Assembly: GCA_002717505.1 (NCBI GenBank)
Contig: PBEB01000050.1
Coordinates: 28,545 to 80,962 of the forward strand
Length of the DNA stretch: 52,418 nucleotides
Reading direction: 5' to 3'
From: Leptospiraceae bacterium
GTDB taxonomy: Bacteria > Spirochaetota > Leptospiria > Leptospirales > Leptonemataceae
A model generated the notes under the pieces. The model ran no database searches. It was not told where the DNA came from and saw only the letters and a list, made by a program, of their open reading frames with translations. The position numbers and the translations under genes are program-made. Below, piece by piece: positions 17,616 through 26,119 of the stretch; position 1 is the first letter of the stretch, and each line of letters begins with the position of its first letter.

Positions 17616-18260
17616 ATGGGAAAATCACGTGTTGCGCGGGGTCGGGATCAAAGAAGAGAAATGATTCTGGATCGAGCCCAGGACCTGGCATTTCAGAAGG
17701 GATTCGACTCTCTTACTATCGGAGATCTTGCTTCGGCCACGGATTACACAAAAAGAGCCCTTTACTTCTATTTTAAGGACAAGGATGAGATCTTTTTTGG
17801 TCTAGTGGCCCGGGGGCAGGAACTACTGAAATCGTCTCTGGAAGATGTGCAGCAGAGTGAACCTGAGGGTCCGGAAGGGGCTCATGCCTTTGGGGATTGC
17901 TTTTTTCAATTCTCCATTTCGCATCCTGAATTCTTTTCTCTGCTGATGGAATACGAAAGCAAGCGGCATCGGTATGAAATGGGGCGAACCGAGGAGTCAA
18001 TGGCCTGGGCTCAATGCCAGAACCTGTCTCTGGACTGTGGGGATATCCTGGAACGATGGATGGAGTTTGAGATCTCCTCCGGCCGCTTGACTACATCCCT
18101 TTCCGCTCGTCAGTTAATGCTCAGCTTCTGGGCTCAGACCTATGGAATCATGCAAATCATTTTAATGCGCCAGGCTGGCTTCGAAGACGTCTATGGAATA
18201 TCTGTGCGAGAATTCTTCCGGGCTTTTATGAATGGCGTGGTCAAGGCCTACTGGGAATGA
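17616..18260 (+). CDS. TetR/AcrR-family transcriptional regulator
   Basis: The ATG at 17616 starts a 214-residue protein; the in-frame start at 17583 lies too close to the operators and is less likely. The N-terminal helix-turn-helix is clear: REMILDRAQDLAFQKGFDSL, then TIGDLASATDYTKRALYFYF and KDKDEIFF. The C-terminal part is a helical ligand-binding domain (about residues 60-210). It faces the DUF819 gene across tandem palindromes and probably represses both itself and that transporter gene in response to an unknown effector. Confidence 0.88.
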   Translation: MGKSRVARGRDQRREMILDRAQDLAFQKGFDSLTIGDLASATDYTKRALYFYFKDKDEIFFGLVARGQELLKSSLEDVQQSEPEGPEGAHAFGDCFFQFSISHPEFFSLLMEYESKRHRYEMGRTEESMAWAQCQNLSLDCGDILERWMEFEISSGRLTTSLSARQLMLSFWAQTYGIMQIILMRQAGFEDVYGISVREFFRAFMNGVVKAYWE

Positions 18261-18335
18261 GTGAGGAAGCTCCGTCGACCTCCCTTACACTTTCGTGCTA
18301 CGGAAAATCGACGGCATGCACAAAAACCTTTGGAG

Positions 18336-19016
18336 TTAGTCAGCGAGCTGACGGGCAACCGTTGTAATTTCTTCAATGGAGGAGTTTAACCGATCCTTGC
18401 GATGCACCGGTTCACCTTTCTCATTCAACATCAACAATGTTGTAGAGTGCGTAAAGTGTGTATCAGGAGCCTGTCTGAATTGAAAGCCTATAGCAGCGGC
18501 CAGCAGACGCGCTTCTTCCTCGGTACCTTTTAGTAAATGCCAGTTTCCGTTCAGTTTCATCTTCTCCTGAAATGCCTTGAGTACTTCAGGTGTATCATTT
18601 TCCGGATCAATACTAACGGCCACTAAGTGAAGATTCTCTTTCTGCAATTCGCTCAAGGAATCGTGAATTCGCTGCATGTCTGTAGCCATCCGTGGACAAA
18701 TCATTTTGCATCGCGTGTAGATCATGGCAAGGAGCACTGGTTTGCCTTCGAGATCTCCCAATCGCATTTCTTCTCCGTTTTGATCAATCCATGTATTGTC
18801 TATCTGGTATACAGATGGCCCCAGCGGCTCCGGTGCTTTTTCCTGGCAACCGGCAGTGAGAGTCAGGGAACTCAGTAGCAGAGCGATGCCTGCCAACTTC
18901 AACCCGGAGCGCACTTTAAATCGCCGTCCGAAAAGGGTATATACCGCCTCCGGCCCTGTTGTGCCTCCAATGGCTGGAGGTTTTCCTTTAATCCACTGTT
19001 TCATTTCAGTCTTCAT
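18336..19016 (-). CDS. SCO1/SenC-family copper chaperone lipoprotein
   Basis: A 226-residue thioredoxin-fold protein with lipobox LTAGC at Cys57, the SCO copper site CKMIC (CxxxC) after MIYTR, and the distal His in THSTT. Length is normal apart from a long N-terminal region before the membrane segment. SCO proteins deliver or reduce copper for cupro-enzymes, classically the CuA site of oxidases. Here it is the third gene after nirK and nirV on the same strand (29 bases after nirV), so copper loading or redox maintenance of NirK is the likely role, although delivery to an oxidase elsewhere is possible. Periplasmic, lipid anchored. Confidence 0.88.
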   Translation of the reverse strand: MKTEMKQWIKGKPPAIGGTTGPEAVYTLFGRRFKVRSGLKLAGIALLLSSLTLTAGCQEKAPEPLGPSVYQIDNTWIDQNGEEMRLGDLEGKPVLLAMIYTRCKMICPRMATDMQRIHDSLSELQKENLHLVAVSIDPENDTPEVLKAFQEKMKLNGNWHLLKGTEEEARLLAAAIGFQFRQAPDTHFTHSTTLLMLNEKGEPVHRKDRLNSSIEEITTVARQLAD

Positions 19017-19045
19017 AATGATCTCCTTACAATTCTTAAATACAA

Positions 19046-19810
19046 TTACAGATCTGCAGCACAGCGAAACCCCAGATTGCGCGAAGTGGATCGAGCCTGA
19101 AGCCCTGAGCGAAATGCATACCGCATGAAATCTGCATACATGGATGGATCCGAGGCAGCCGTAGCAGCTGAACCACAGAACAGGGCGCTCTCTTTCGTAT
19201 CCCTGGAGTCTCCCCCGACCGTGGCTGTATTAAAATCTTCGGTCCACTCCCAGATCAGCCCGTGCTGATCAAAGATACCCAGAACGTTTTGATACCCTGT
19301 ACCTACAGGCCTCATTTCTCCGGATGTTTTTCCGTACCAATTCAAAATCCGCCTGGAGAACTCTGCTTTGCTTTCGCGGGGAGCATCGACACTGGGAAAA
19401 GCTGCTGAATACTCCCATTCGTTGGTTCCGGGAAGCCTGAGTCCCATCCACTTACAGTAGGCTCGGGCCGCGAAATAGGAGACATTCGTTACAGGCCTTT
19501 CATCGATCTTTTCCTGGTAACCCGAACCCGAGGATTTCCTCCAGTGACTCATATAGTTTTCATCCGCGAAGAGGTCGGGCTTTCGGGAAGGAGCCCATTC
19601 GGGATTCGCCTCAACGAATCTGCGATAGTTCCCGTTGGTCACGGGATATGCTTGAATGCGAAACGCCTCAATCCGGGTGGGCTGGTCGTCGTCCAGAAAA
19701 GGAATAAACAGCCCTCCGGGAACCCGGACAAGACGGTCACTTCGCGCCAGAGTCAATGCCGGAGCCAGAAAAATGATCAGTAAGATTCTATGTACTCTGA
19801 TTGCATTCAT
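19046..19810 (-). CDS. nirV: NirV-like protein (formylglycine-generating-enzyme fold)
   Basis: The 254-residue product has a signal peptide (ILLIIFLAPALTLA) and a SUMF1/FGE-type domain: VRVPGGLFIPF, FRIQAYPVTNGNYRRFV, RPVTNVSYFAARAYCKWMG, RLPGTNEWEYSA, GLIWEWTEDF, and C-terminal SRNLGFRCA. The catalytic cysteine pair of true sulfatase-modifying enzymes is not evident, although Cys residues occur in FCGSA and GFRCA. NirV proteins of this fold are found next to nirK in other denitrifiers and are thought to assist NirK maturation; no reaction is established. It sits 97 bases downstream of nirK in what looks like a nirK-nirV-SCO operon. Confidence 0.82.
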   Translation of the reverse strand: MNAIRVHRILLIIFLAPALTLARSDRLVRVPGGLFIPFLDDDQPTRIEAFRIQAYPVTNGNYRRFVEANPEWAPSRKPDLFADENYMSHWRKSSGSGYQEKIDERPVTNVSYFAARAYCKWMGLRLPGTNEWEYSAAFPSVDAPRESKAEFSRRILNWYGKTSGEMRPVGTGYQNVLGIFDQHGLIWEWTEDFNTATVGGDSRDTKESALFCGSAATAASDPSMYADFMRYAFRSGLQARSTSRNLGFRCAADL

Positions 19811-19907
19811 TTCACACCTCCGTCTAACGTTCTAACCCAGTCTTATCCAGTCGAATTTAGGACCCTGCATTCTCTTCGCTTTTGCAAATCGAATGCAGGG
19901 ACTTGAT

Positions 19908-21287
19908 CTATCGCTGCGCCTTTACCTCGGCCGCAGTCACTTCATAACCAGGATTGTTCCACTGGCTATTGATGTAAGTCAGCACATTGGCTATCTCCGA
20001 ATCGCTTAAGCCCAGAGCTGGCATTACGCCGTTGTATTTTTCTCCGTTCACGGTAATGGGTTCTCGCAACCCATGAACCACTGCACGAATACTGGCTCGC
20101 TTATCTTTCAAATAATCTGAACCTGCCAGCGGGGGGAAGGAACCCTTAACACCGTTACCATTCATCTGGTGACAGGCCGCACAGTTGTGTTCATACACAT
20201 TCTTACCGGCTTCGATTCGGTCTTTCAGTGTTATCAGACTGGGTGCCCGGACCTCATCATCCACCGACTGAATCGCACCACCTTCCGGATGGTAGATCTC
20301 ATCCGATACCTTTCCCGAATAGATGATAGGTGCGTCGGGCCCCTCGACCTTCAGCATTCCCAGGGCTCCTTTGTTAAAGGCCCGAAAAATTGAGTGATCC
20401 ACCAGAATGTAGGTGCCCGGAGCATCGGTCTGGAATTCAACGATGGTCGCTCCACCGGCTGGAATCAGAGTAGTTTGCACGTTTTCCTGGTTCGCCTTTG
20501 TACCGCCTTCTGTATAGACCCGGTCAAAGATTTCTCCGATGACATGAAAAGAACTCACCAGATTGGGTCCCCCATTTCCTACGAAGATCCGGATGGTTTC
20601 ACCTGTGTTCGCTGTAATGGCATTCTTGTCTGTAAGCGCCCCCACAGAGCCATTAAAGACAACATACTCAGCATCTTCGCGTACCGCTTTTTCCATATCA
20701 AAGGGCTGATGTCCCGGTTTACCGAAACGTTGCTTGGTGTAGAACTCCGATTGAAGAACGTAGTATTCCCGATCTACTTCGGGCAGTCCTCCGGCTGGCT
20801 CTACAAGGATGAGTCCATACATGCCATTTGCGATATGCATACCTACCGGTGCCGTGGCACAATGGTATATATACAAACCCGGGTTCAAGGCCTTGAACTT
20901 GAACGTGGATGTATGGCCTGGAGCCGTGAACGATGATACCGCGCCGCCACCGGGACCGGTTACGGCATGGAGATCAATGTTATGCGGCATTTTGCTGTCT
21001 GGATGGTTGCTTAGCTGAAATTCAATTTCATCATCCTCTCGAACGCGAATAAATGGACCGGGTACTTTTCCGCCAAAGGTCCAGAAAGTATAAGTCACAC
21101 CATCGGCCAGTCGCATTTCTACTTCGCTGGTTTCAAGTTTGACGATCACGTAAGCCGGTCCTCTATCTATGGGCGCCGGAACGTTGGGAGCATAGGTTAA
21201 CTCTGCTTCAATCGTAGGCTTTTCGCAGGCCATAAGGCCGGCTACGAACAATGGCAGAATCAACCAGTTCAGTCTTTTGGGATTCAT
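19908..21287 (-). CDS. nirK: Copper nitrite reductase, class II lipoprotein with C-terminal cytochrome c domain
   Basis: NO-forming nitrite reductase of 459 residues. The ATG at 21287 is chosen because GGAGG lies just before it. Lipobox LMAC gives lipid-modified Cys21. Two cupredoxin domains follow. Type 1 copper ligands are His102, Cys143, His151 and Met156; type 2 ligands are His107, His142 and probably His298. The catalytic Asp105 and His248 are present. The short Cys-to-His spacing in CATAPVGMH marks the class II (AniA-like) group. A fused C-terminal cytochrome c domain (CAACH at 369-373, axial Met near 422) can supply electrons directly. It heads the nirK-nirV-SCO cluster, under a perfect FNR/DNR box. 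Confidence 0.96.
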   Translation of the reverse strand: MNPKRLNWLILPLFVAGLMACEKPTIEAELTYAPNVPAPIDRGPAYVIVKLETSEVEMRLADGVTYTFWTFGGKVPGPFIRVREDDEIEFQLSNHPDSKMPHNIDLHAVTGPGGGAVSSFTAPGHTSTFKFKALNPGLYIYHCATAPVGMHIANGMYGLILVEPAGGLPEVDREYYVLQSEFYTKQRFGKPGHQPFDMEKAVREDAEYVVFNGSVGALTDKNAITANTGETIRIFVGNGGPNLVSSFHVIGEIFDRVYTEGGTKANQENVQTTLIPAGGATIVEFQTDAPGTYILVDHSIFRAFNKGALGMLKVEGPDAPIIYSGKVSDEIYHPEGGAIQSVDDEVRAPSLITLKDRIEAGKNVYEHNCAACHQMNGNGVKGSFPPLAGSDYLKDKRASIRAVVHGLREPITVNGEKYNGVMPALGLSDSEIANVLTYINSQWNNPGYEVTAAEVKAQR

Positions 21288-21334
21288 AATCGCCTCCAAT
21301 GTCTTTAGCTTACACGGGGGTGAACCATCGGTCA

Positions 21335-21348
21335 TTGATATCTATCAA
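21335..21348 (-). promoter_or_regulatory. FNR/DNR box of nirK
   Basis: TTGATATCTATCAA matches TTGAT-N4-ATCAA perfectly. A -10-like TAAGCT (21312-21307) begins 22 bases downstream, putting the box at about -41.5 and the start of transcription near 21300, 13 bases before the nirK ATG. Confidence 0.85.
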
Positions 21349-21363
21349 GTGGCGCTCGGGTTT

Positions 21364-21388
21364 AAAAAAAGACCTCCGAAAGGAGGCC
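21364..21388 (-). terminator. Rho-independent terminator after the AlgE-like porin gene
   Basis: Read on the minus strand, the stem CCTCC-TTTC-GGAGG (21386-21373) is followed by a run of seven T (21370-21364). It isolates the porin gene from nirK. Confidence 0.85.
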
Positions 21389-21471
21389 AGTGGGGGAAGA
21401 TAAAGCACAGAGCACTGGAAAGGATCCCGCTCGGGAAGGATCGAACGGACCCCGGATCCAGCATCCCGGCT

Positions 21472-23205
21472 CTAGAATTTTGCAGTCACCATCAGATAGG
21501 CGAAGTCACTACCAGGATCGAAAGCAGGGTCCCTGAGGTCCGGCCGATCAAAAGATTCATCTACCCGGTGTCTGATGGAACTGAGTGCGTGGGCCCGGCC
21601 GTAACCTACATCGAACTTAAGCTGGTTGGCTTCTATCGAGTAGGTGATATTGTATTCATGAAAGAGCTGGGAGCTAAGCTGCGCTACTGAGTTTTCCGAG
21701 ATCTTGCCTGAAGCATCCACCACCGATGAATACTTTGCATTGGTCCGGGTTTCTGTACTGGACAATTCTCCGTCTCCGTCCCGCGCAATTCCGCCACCGT
21801 TGTTGTAGTAGCTATCCTGGGCTTTATGCTTTTTAAAATGCCAGTAAGCTAACTTAAGGCCGCCATAGTCTCCCAGATCAAAGTTCAATGTGATGGCTCG
21901 TGCAATCAGGTTTCTGGAACCAACCAGATCCATGTCCCCCATGGGACCATGATTGGTAGGAAATAGCTGCGTATAGGTATTCACAGCCACATCCGTGCGA
22001 TTGGCATCTCCACTGGCAAGGTCTGCAACCAGTCCAATACGAAGATAATCCACTGGCTTGTAGCCCAGATCAGCATAGAGCGCATAGGCCTCGTATCTCT
22101 GCTTTTCGGTGTACACGGAATTTCCGCTTGCATCCGTTTGGTTCAACCAGTCCCAACCGGCCTGGACACGCACTCCGTTAAAACCAGTCTGATAGGCACC
22201 TTCCAGAGAGTAATCAAACGTCGGATGCGCACTCTTTCCTTTCACAGTTTTGTTCGTAATTCGCAGGCCCACAGTATGAAGATTGTCTCTCTGCCGGTCT
22301 CTGGCTTTTGGTGGAATGGGAAGCCCCGGGTATGGAGAAACGCTGGCCGGAATCCACTTCTTATAAATTCCAATATAATAGGGTTCGAGCTGGAATTGAG
22401 GGTTCAGCTTGATTTCGTTATAGAATACTGCAAGATACGCATCGTCCAGTTCCCTGGCCGTACTCGCACTGACAGTGCAGAGTTTCGTTGTTGGGTCGCA
22501 GCTAAACTGTAAGCCGGATGGATTGGACCGACCCACATGTGTACCGTTTCCGCCTCCATCTCCGTCCTCTTCAGCCAGCACCGCACCGGCAATGGAAGCC
22601 TGCCAGATTCCCCATTCCCAGTGTAGCTCCAGAGCATCAAAGCTACGGCCAACGTTACTCCAACCAACCTTACCAATCTGACGCTCGCTTCCGTAAGCTA
22701 GCATCTGTCGACCGAATCGAATCCCGAGAGGGCCCAGCAAGTTATTAGATTGAATATAAGCCTCTCGCATATCCAGAGAATCCTCAGTTGTATCGTTTGC
22801 AGTACTGAATCCGTTATCCGATCCAGGATGGCCTCCCCACAGCCGGGAATCCTGAACCCTCAAGACAATGGAAGTTTCGGGAGATAACTTCTTCTGCAGG
22901 CCGAACTGGACGATGCTACCGGTATACTCATTTACATCATCGGTCCTGTGATTGAAATCTGAGTTTCCATGGAACTCAGGTCGAATCCGGGCCATTCCAA
23001 AGACGGTCAGACCATCGCTCCAGGAGTCTTCAGACGCCAGAGGAAGACCGGGAACCAACAGACATACAAGAAGCAAAGCCTTCCACCTTGAGAGCTGCAG
23101 CCACCAGAGGGATCGCGCAGCGTCACCAGCGAGAACAGGTTTTTCTACAGGGCCAGAAAATTGCCCGGATTTGCTGCAAGTTCTGGAATGGAATTCGGGT
23201 TTCAT
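21472..23205 (-). CDS. Alginate-export (AlgE)-like outer-membrane porin
   Basis: The 577-residue barrel has a signal segment around WKALLLVCLLVPGLPLASED, then the alginate-export domain: GMARIRPEFHGN, QKKLSPETSIVLRVQDSRLWGG, MREAYIQSN, LGIRFGRQMLAYGSERQIGK and many alternating strands, ending YLMVTAKF with the terminal Phe typical of outer-membrane barrels. Family members include AlgE of Pseudomonas but most are general porins. Its place beside nirK and under an FNR-like box suggests anaerobic uptake of an anion such as nitrite, which is inference. It has no recognisable ribosome-binding site, and its predicted transcription start is only two bases before the ATG. Confidence 0.85.
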   Translation of the reverse strand: MKPEFHSRTCSKSGQFSGPVEKPVLAGDAARSLWWLQLSRWKALLLVCLLVPGLPLASEDSWSDGLTVFGMARIRPEFHGNSDFNHRTDDVNEYTGSIVQFGLQKKLSPETSIVLRVQDSRLWGGHPGSDNGFSTANDTTEDSLDMREAYIQSNNLLGPLGIRFGRQMLAYGSERQIGKVGWSNVGRSFDALELHWEWGIWQASIAGAVLAEEDGDGGGNGTHVGRSNPSGLQFSCDPTTKLCTVSASTARELDDAYLAVFYNEIKLNPQFQLEPYYIGIYKKWIPASVSPYPGLPIPPKARDRQRDNLHTVGLRITNKTVKGKSAHPTFDYSLEGAYQTGFNGVRVQAGWDWLNQTDASGNSVYTEKQRYEAYALYADLGYKPVDYLRIGLVADLASGDANRTDVAVNTYTQLFPTNHGPMGDMDLVGSRNLIARAITLNFDLGDYGGLKLAYWHFKKHKAQDSYYNNGGGIARDGDGELSSTETRTNAKYSSVVDASGKISENSVAQLSSQLFHEYNITYSIEANQLKFDVGYGRAHALSSIRHRVDESFDRPDLRDPAFDPGSDFAYLMVTAKF

Positions 23206-23241
23206 AATGCACTAGCTTACCGTAAACGGAAGTACGGTGCC

Positions 23242-23255
23242 TTGATAAATGTCAA
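23242..23255 (-). promoter_or_regulatory. FNR/DNR-like box of the AlgE-like porin gene (one mismatch)
   Basis: TTGATAAATGTCAA differs from TTGAT-N4-ATCAA at one base. TAAGCT (23219-23214), the same -10-like hexamer as at nirK, begins 22 bases downstream. Predicted start of transcription is near 23207. Confidence 0.6.
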
Positions 23256-23454
23256 AACCGCTCAACATTGAGCCAGTTTCTACTGAGGGCGCAAAAATGA
23301 TGATCCGGGTCAAAAAAGTGTTCCACTGACCCTTTCCTCCCTAATAGACCTAAAGCCCAAATCAATTCGGCTAGGCACAAAAAACCTGGTGCACTTTTAC
23401 TTATCCGCCTACCAAGCCGGCCAGGTTTCGCTATAGTTGAATTCAGATAGATGA

Positions 23455-23468
23455 TTGATCCAGATCAA
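23455..23468 (+). promoter_or_regulatory. FNR/DNR box of the DGC-domain gene
   Basis: TTGATCCAGATCAA, perfect match. GATAAT (23491-23496) begins 22 bases after the box, so transcription should start near 23503, exactly at an ATG in the reading frame of the DGC-domain gene. Confidence 0.8.
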
Positions 23469-23502
23469 TGACCCGGCATTGGCAATGGCAGATAATCCAG
23501 GT

Positions 23503-23949
23503 ATGGTTTTGCGAGATGACGATGCTGCCACGGATCGACGTATTACCCTGGCGCGATACAAAAGGCTGCCCCTGGTATATTCCTGTTCCGGTTGCTCAAG
23601 TGCTGCCCAGATCGCCAATGATCTGGCCCTTCGCGCAGATCGAGAGGAGCTTGCAGAAATGTCCTGTATTGCCGGTGTAGGTGCCGGGGTGAAGTCCCTG
23701 GTTCACACCGCTAGCTCTGGACGCCCAATTCTAGCACTGGATGGTTGCCCCCTTCATTGCGCAAAGTTGAGTCTGAAGAGTAGAGACATTCAATGCGATG
23801 TACATATCGATCTTTCTCGTCACGGAATCAGAAAGAGATACCATGAATCGGCAAGCCTGGAAGAACGAGAATATGCGTGGAACTCCGTGGTTTTCCCTGC
23901 TGCCAGCGAATTGATGCTGCTCACGCTTGGGTCCGCACTGGAACCATAG
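23503..23949 (+). CDS. DGC-domain putative zinc-binding protein
   Basis: A protein of about 148 residues with the DGC-domain pattern: LVYSCSGCSSAAQIANDLAL near the N-terminus, MSCIAGVGAG in the middle, and the name-giving DGC in ALDGCPLHCAK. The conserved cysteines probably bind zinc or another metal; function in the family is unknown, though genes of this type often occur with anaerobic respiration. The start is set at the ATG at 23503 because the predicted promoter would begin transcription there; ATGs or TTGs at 23485 and 23455 lie inside the promoter. This would make the mRNA leaderless. Cytoplasmic, no signal peptide. Confidence 0.75.
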   Translation: MVLRDDDAATDRRITLARYKRLPLVYSCSGCSSAAQIANDLALRADREELAEMSCIAGVGAGVKSLVHTASSGRPILALDGCPLHCAKLSLKSRDIQCDVHIDLSRHGIRKRYHESASLEEREYAWNSVVFPAASELMLLTLGSALEP

Positions 23950-24062
23950 TTCTCGAATAATTGCTATCTCTTTCAGGCCGCGAATCGCTAATCCTTGCGG
24001 CCATCGGAATTCTATTGTTAGAGGATTCCTTATTCTCAGGTAGTTTGAGATCCCAAGCCCCT

Positions 24063-24620
24063 TCAATTCGCTTTCGCAGACTCAATTCTCAGCATGGTCC
24101 TCCAGAACTCTGATTTCCAGTTTCCTGGCCCTTTGACGCGAGATCTAATTTTACCGTCTATTATGATGTAGCTCATGGGAATGGCATCTACTGCATAGGA
24201 TTCTCTGAGATCGCTGGAGCGATCACGCACTATCAGGGTTTCATGAATCTCTTCGCGCGCCAGGAATGCTTCCACGGCACCGTCATGACTATCGATAGAG
24301 ACTGCAATGACCAGAATTTGGGTTCGATCAAATTGCTTTTGTAGCTCGTTAAGTTCCTTCATTTCCGCTCTGCAAGGGCTGCAGAATGTAGCCCAGAAAT
24401 GCAGAATTACGATTCGCCCCGCTGAGGAAGAGTCTACCAGGGAACCCTCAAAGTCCCGTAGATTTAACTCTGGGGCAGGCCCTGGTTCCAGAGGTACTTC
24501 AAACCCGGCATTTTTCCACAGGTCCACAGCTCCAGGTTGCGTCTCGGCAAACAAAGGCTTCGAAAAAGCGAGGATGCCCATTGCAATAAACAGGACTCTA
24601 CAGGATTTGCATGATAACAT
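24063..24620 (-). CDS. TlpA/ResA-like periplasmic thioredoxin
   Basis: A 185-residue protein with a signal peptide (LFIAMGILAFSKPLFAE) and a thioredoxin fold of the TlpA/AhpC-TSA type: the active site CSPC in HFWATFCSPCRAEM, then VIAVSIDSHD and the cis-Pro loop AIPMSYIIIDG. Such proteins reduce disulfides in the periplasm, often for cytochrome c maturation or copper-site assembly. Here it would suit maturation of NirK, NorC or the other c-type cytochromes of the island. It is transcribed from the same FNR-type box as the divergent hemolysin III gene; TATACT at 24649-24644 is a good -10. Confidence 0.88.
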   Translation of the reverse strand: MLSCKSCRVLFIAMGILAFSKPLFAETQPGAVDLWKNAGFEVPLEPGPAPELNLRDFEGSLVDSSSAGRIVILHFWATFCSPCRAEMKELNELQKQFDRTQILVIAVSIDSHDGAVEAFLAREEIHETLIVRDRSSDLRESYAVDAIPMSYIIIDGKIRSRVKGPGNWKSEFWRTMLRIESAKAN

Positions 24621-24670
24621 GTTTTGAGTACCAACCCGCCACCAGTATAGCTCTTAGGCAGACCAACGCC

Positions 24671-24684
24671 TTGATCCAGATCAA
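24671..24684. promoter_or_regulatory. FNR/DNR box shared by the tlpA-like and hemolysin III genes
   Basis: TTGATCCAGATCAA, perfect match, midway between the two divergent starts. Leftward there is TATACT (24649-24644); rightward there is a weaker TATGCA (24705-24710). Both are near the class II distance. Confidence 0.75.
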
Positions 24685-24740
24685 AAGCCTTTTGGATCCA
24701 GAATTATGCAACCGGATTCTAACAAAAGGGTCCAAAGGGT

Positions 24741-25397
24741 ATGCGAGTTACCGACCTGTTTGGAGTTCTACCCACGCGAAACCAGGAAATCTGGAACGCT
24801 TTCACCCATGGCCTGGGCCTATTTATTAGCATTCCGGCGGGCATCGTTTTATTGTTCAAAGCTTTTAGATCAAATGACGAACTTACAATGTTTGCTTCCC
24901 TGATTTTCTCTGCTGCTCTCCTATTACTGTATACTTCTTCTACTCTATACCATAGCAGCCAGAGAATTCGGCTAAAGTTCTTTCTGCGAAAGCTGGATCA
25001 TTCTGCTATCTACATATTTATCGCAGCCAGCTACACTCCGTTCAGTCTTATCCTGCTTCGAGACCATACCTGGCTGGGATGGCCCCTCTGTGTTTTTATC
25101 TGGGCCGCAGCCCTGGCCGGCATCATGTATAAGACTCTATTTATCCATAAATTCGATACCATTGCAACCTTATTGTATCTGGCCATGGGCTGGGTGGCTA
25201 TCTTCGGGGTATCAGAGATTGTGCAACGCCTGGAACCAGCGGGCCTTTTTTTACTAATTGCCGGTGGTCTGAGTTATACCCTGGGGGTTGGATTCTACTT
25301 CTGGTCATCGCTTCGAGCCCATCATGCAATCTGGCATCTGTTTGTTCTGGTAGGCTCTTTCTTTCACTACTGGACCATTCATAGCTTTGTCCTTTGA
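24741..25397 (+). CDS. Hemolysin III / adiponectin-receptor-type membrane protein
   Basis: The 218-residue protein has seven predicted membrane helices and the hemolysin III (YqfA/PAQR) pattern: EIWNAFTHGLGLFISI, SSTLYHSSQRIRLKFFLRKLDHSAIYIFIAASYTPF, and C-terminal HAIWHLFVLVGSFFHYW. The His residues in THG, LYHS, LDHS, IWH and FFHY correspond to the zinc-binding and conserved positions of the superfamily. Despite the name, haemolytic action is doubtful; a lipid-amide hydrolase or membrane-stress role is suspected for relatives. Its placement on an FNR-type promoter within a denitrification island is unusual. Confidence 0.9.
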   Translation: MRVTDLFGVLPTRNQEIWNAFTHGLGLFISIPAGIVLLFKAFRSNDELTMFASLIFSAALLLLYTSSTLYHSSQRIRLKFFLRKLDHSAIYIFIAASYTPFSLILLRDHTWLGWPLCVFIWAAALAGIMYKTLFIHKFDTIATLLYLAMGWVAIFGVSEIVQRLEPAGLFLLIAGGLSYTLGVGFYFWSSLRAHHAIWHLFVLVGSFFHYWTIHSFVL

Positions 25398-25586
25398 CTC
25401 AGGTCAATGCTCCACCGGAAATCCCGAATGAAGGCTGACCTGTTATTAACATAATACTGATTTCTTCGCTCTCAGAATCGCAGTAATGCGTCGGATAGCT
25501 GGACCTGGGTAATGGAATGGCCCTTAAAACCCTCAAGCGAATGCTCTCGGCAAAATGCGAAAGAGTTCTCAGACGGTCCTTAATGA

Positions 25587-25901
25587 TCATTCTTTTCGCT
25601 CGAGAAAATCTCGAATCGCTCGCATTTGTGCTGCAGAAAGAGGAGACATTTCCTGCGAACGTCGGTACCGTTCCATTCTGCGAATGGTTACGGTCCAGCC
25701 CCCTGGAACCATTTGAGACGGATTGGGAAGAGCATGACATCCGGAGCATATATTGTTGAAGAGCTCCTCACCGCTGGAAGCATCCATAGAATCGGAGGCA
25801 TCTACAGAGTTCCCTGCCTGCAAGGCGATCAGAACGAAAAGGCACATAGAAAAGTAAGCCAATCTTGCCAGGAAGGCGAAGCTTCCCCGTTTCGCCGTCA
25901 T
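25587..25901 (-). CDS. Small periplasmic c-type cytochrome
   Basis: About 104 residues. ATG at 25901, eight bases after GGAAGG, is preferred; another ATG stands six bases upstream. A signal peptide (LARLAYFSMCLFVLIALQAG) is followed by a single haem-c motif CSGCH in FNNICSGCHALP. Met64 in SQMVPGGW or a later Met (MSPLSAAQM) could be the axial ligand. It is very short for class I cytochrome c, like the small subunits or electron carriers of the c551/c552 group. It is the last gene of the set 27894-25587 that begins under an FNR box, with the OMP and DUF2946-like genes ahead of it. Confidence 0.75.
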   Translation of the reverse strand: MTAKRGSFAFLARLAYFSMCLFVLIALQAGNSVDASDSMDASSGEELFNNICSGCHALPNPSQMVPGGWTVTIRRMERYRRSQEMSPLSAAQMRAIRDFLERKE

Positions 25902-26080
25902 CCGCATGGCCTTCCGCCCTTTAGAGTTATCCAGAACTTCCGGGCAAGCTGGGTCCGAGATCGAATTCATCGTTCGAGGCCACTCGCAGCGCTTCATCCT
26001 CTGTCCTCCGGCCATTTATTCTGTGGCAATCGGGCCTCTCCGTCGACATCCGGTGAATATCGATCCAGAATACCCTGGCT

Positions 26081-26108
26081 CTGATCCGGTAACGTTGCAC
26101 CGGATCAG
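26081..26108. repeat. Inverted repeat between the cytochrome and Met-rich OMP genes
   Basis: CTGATCCGG (26081-26089) and CCGGATCAG (26100-26108) form a perfect 9-bp stem with a 10-base loop. It has no T-run, so it could be a processing or RNA-stability site, or an operator for the cytochrome gene. Confidence 0.5.
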
Positions 26109-26119
26109 ATCTTCCTTTC

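Noticed and set aside
23300-23313. ATGATCCGGGTCAA upstream of the AlgE-like porin
   Set aside because: Two mismatches and no -10 at the right distance; the site at 23242 is better.
25394-25407. TTGACTCAGGTCAA, a symmetrical FNR-like site
   Set aside because: Two mismatches to the consensus, no -10 on either side at the proper distance, and it lies between convergent gene ends.
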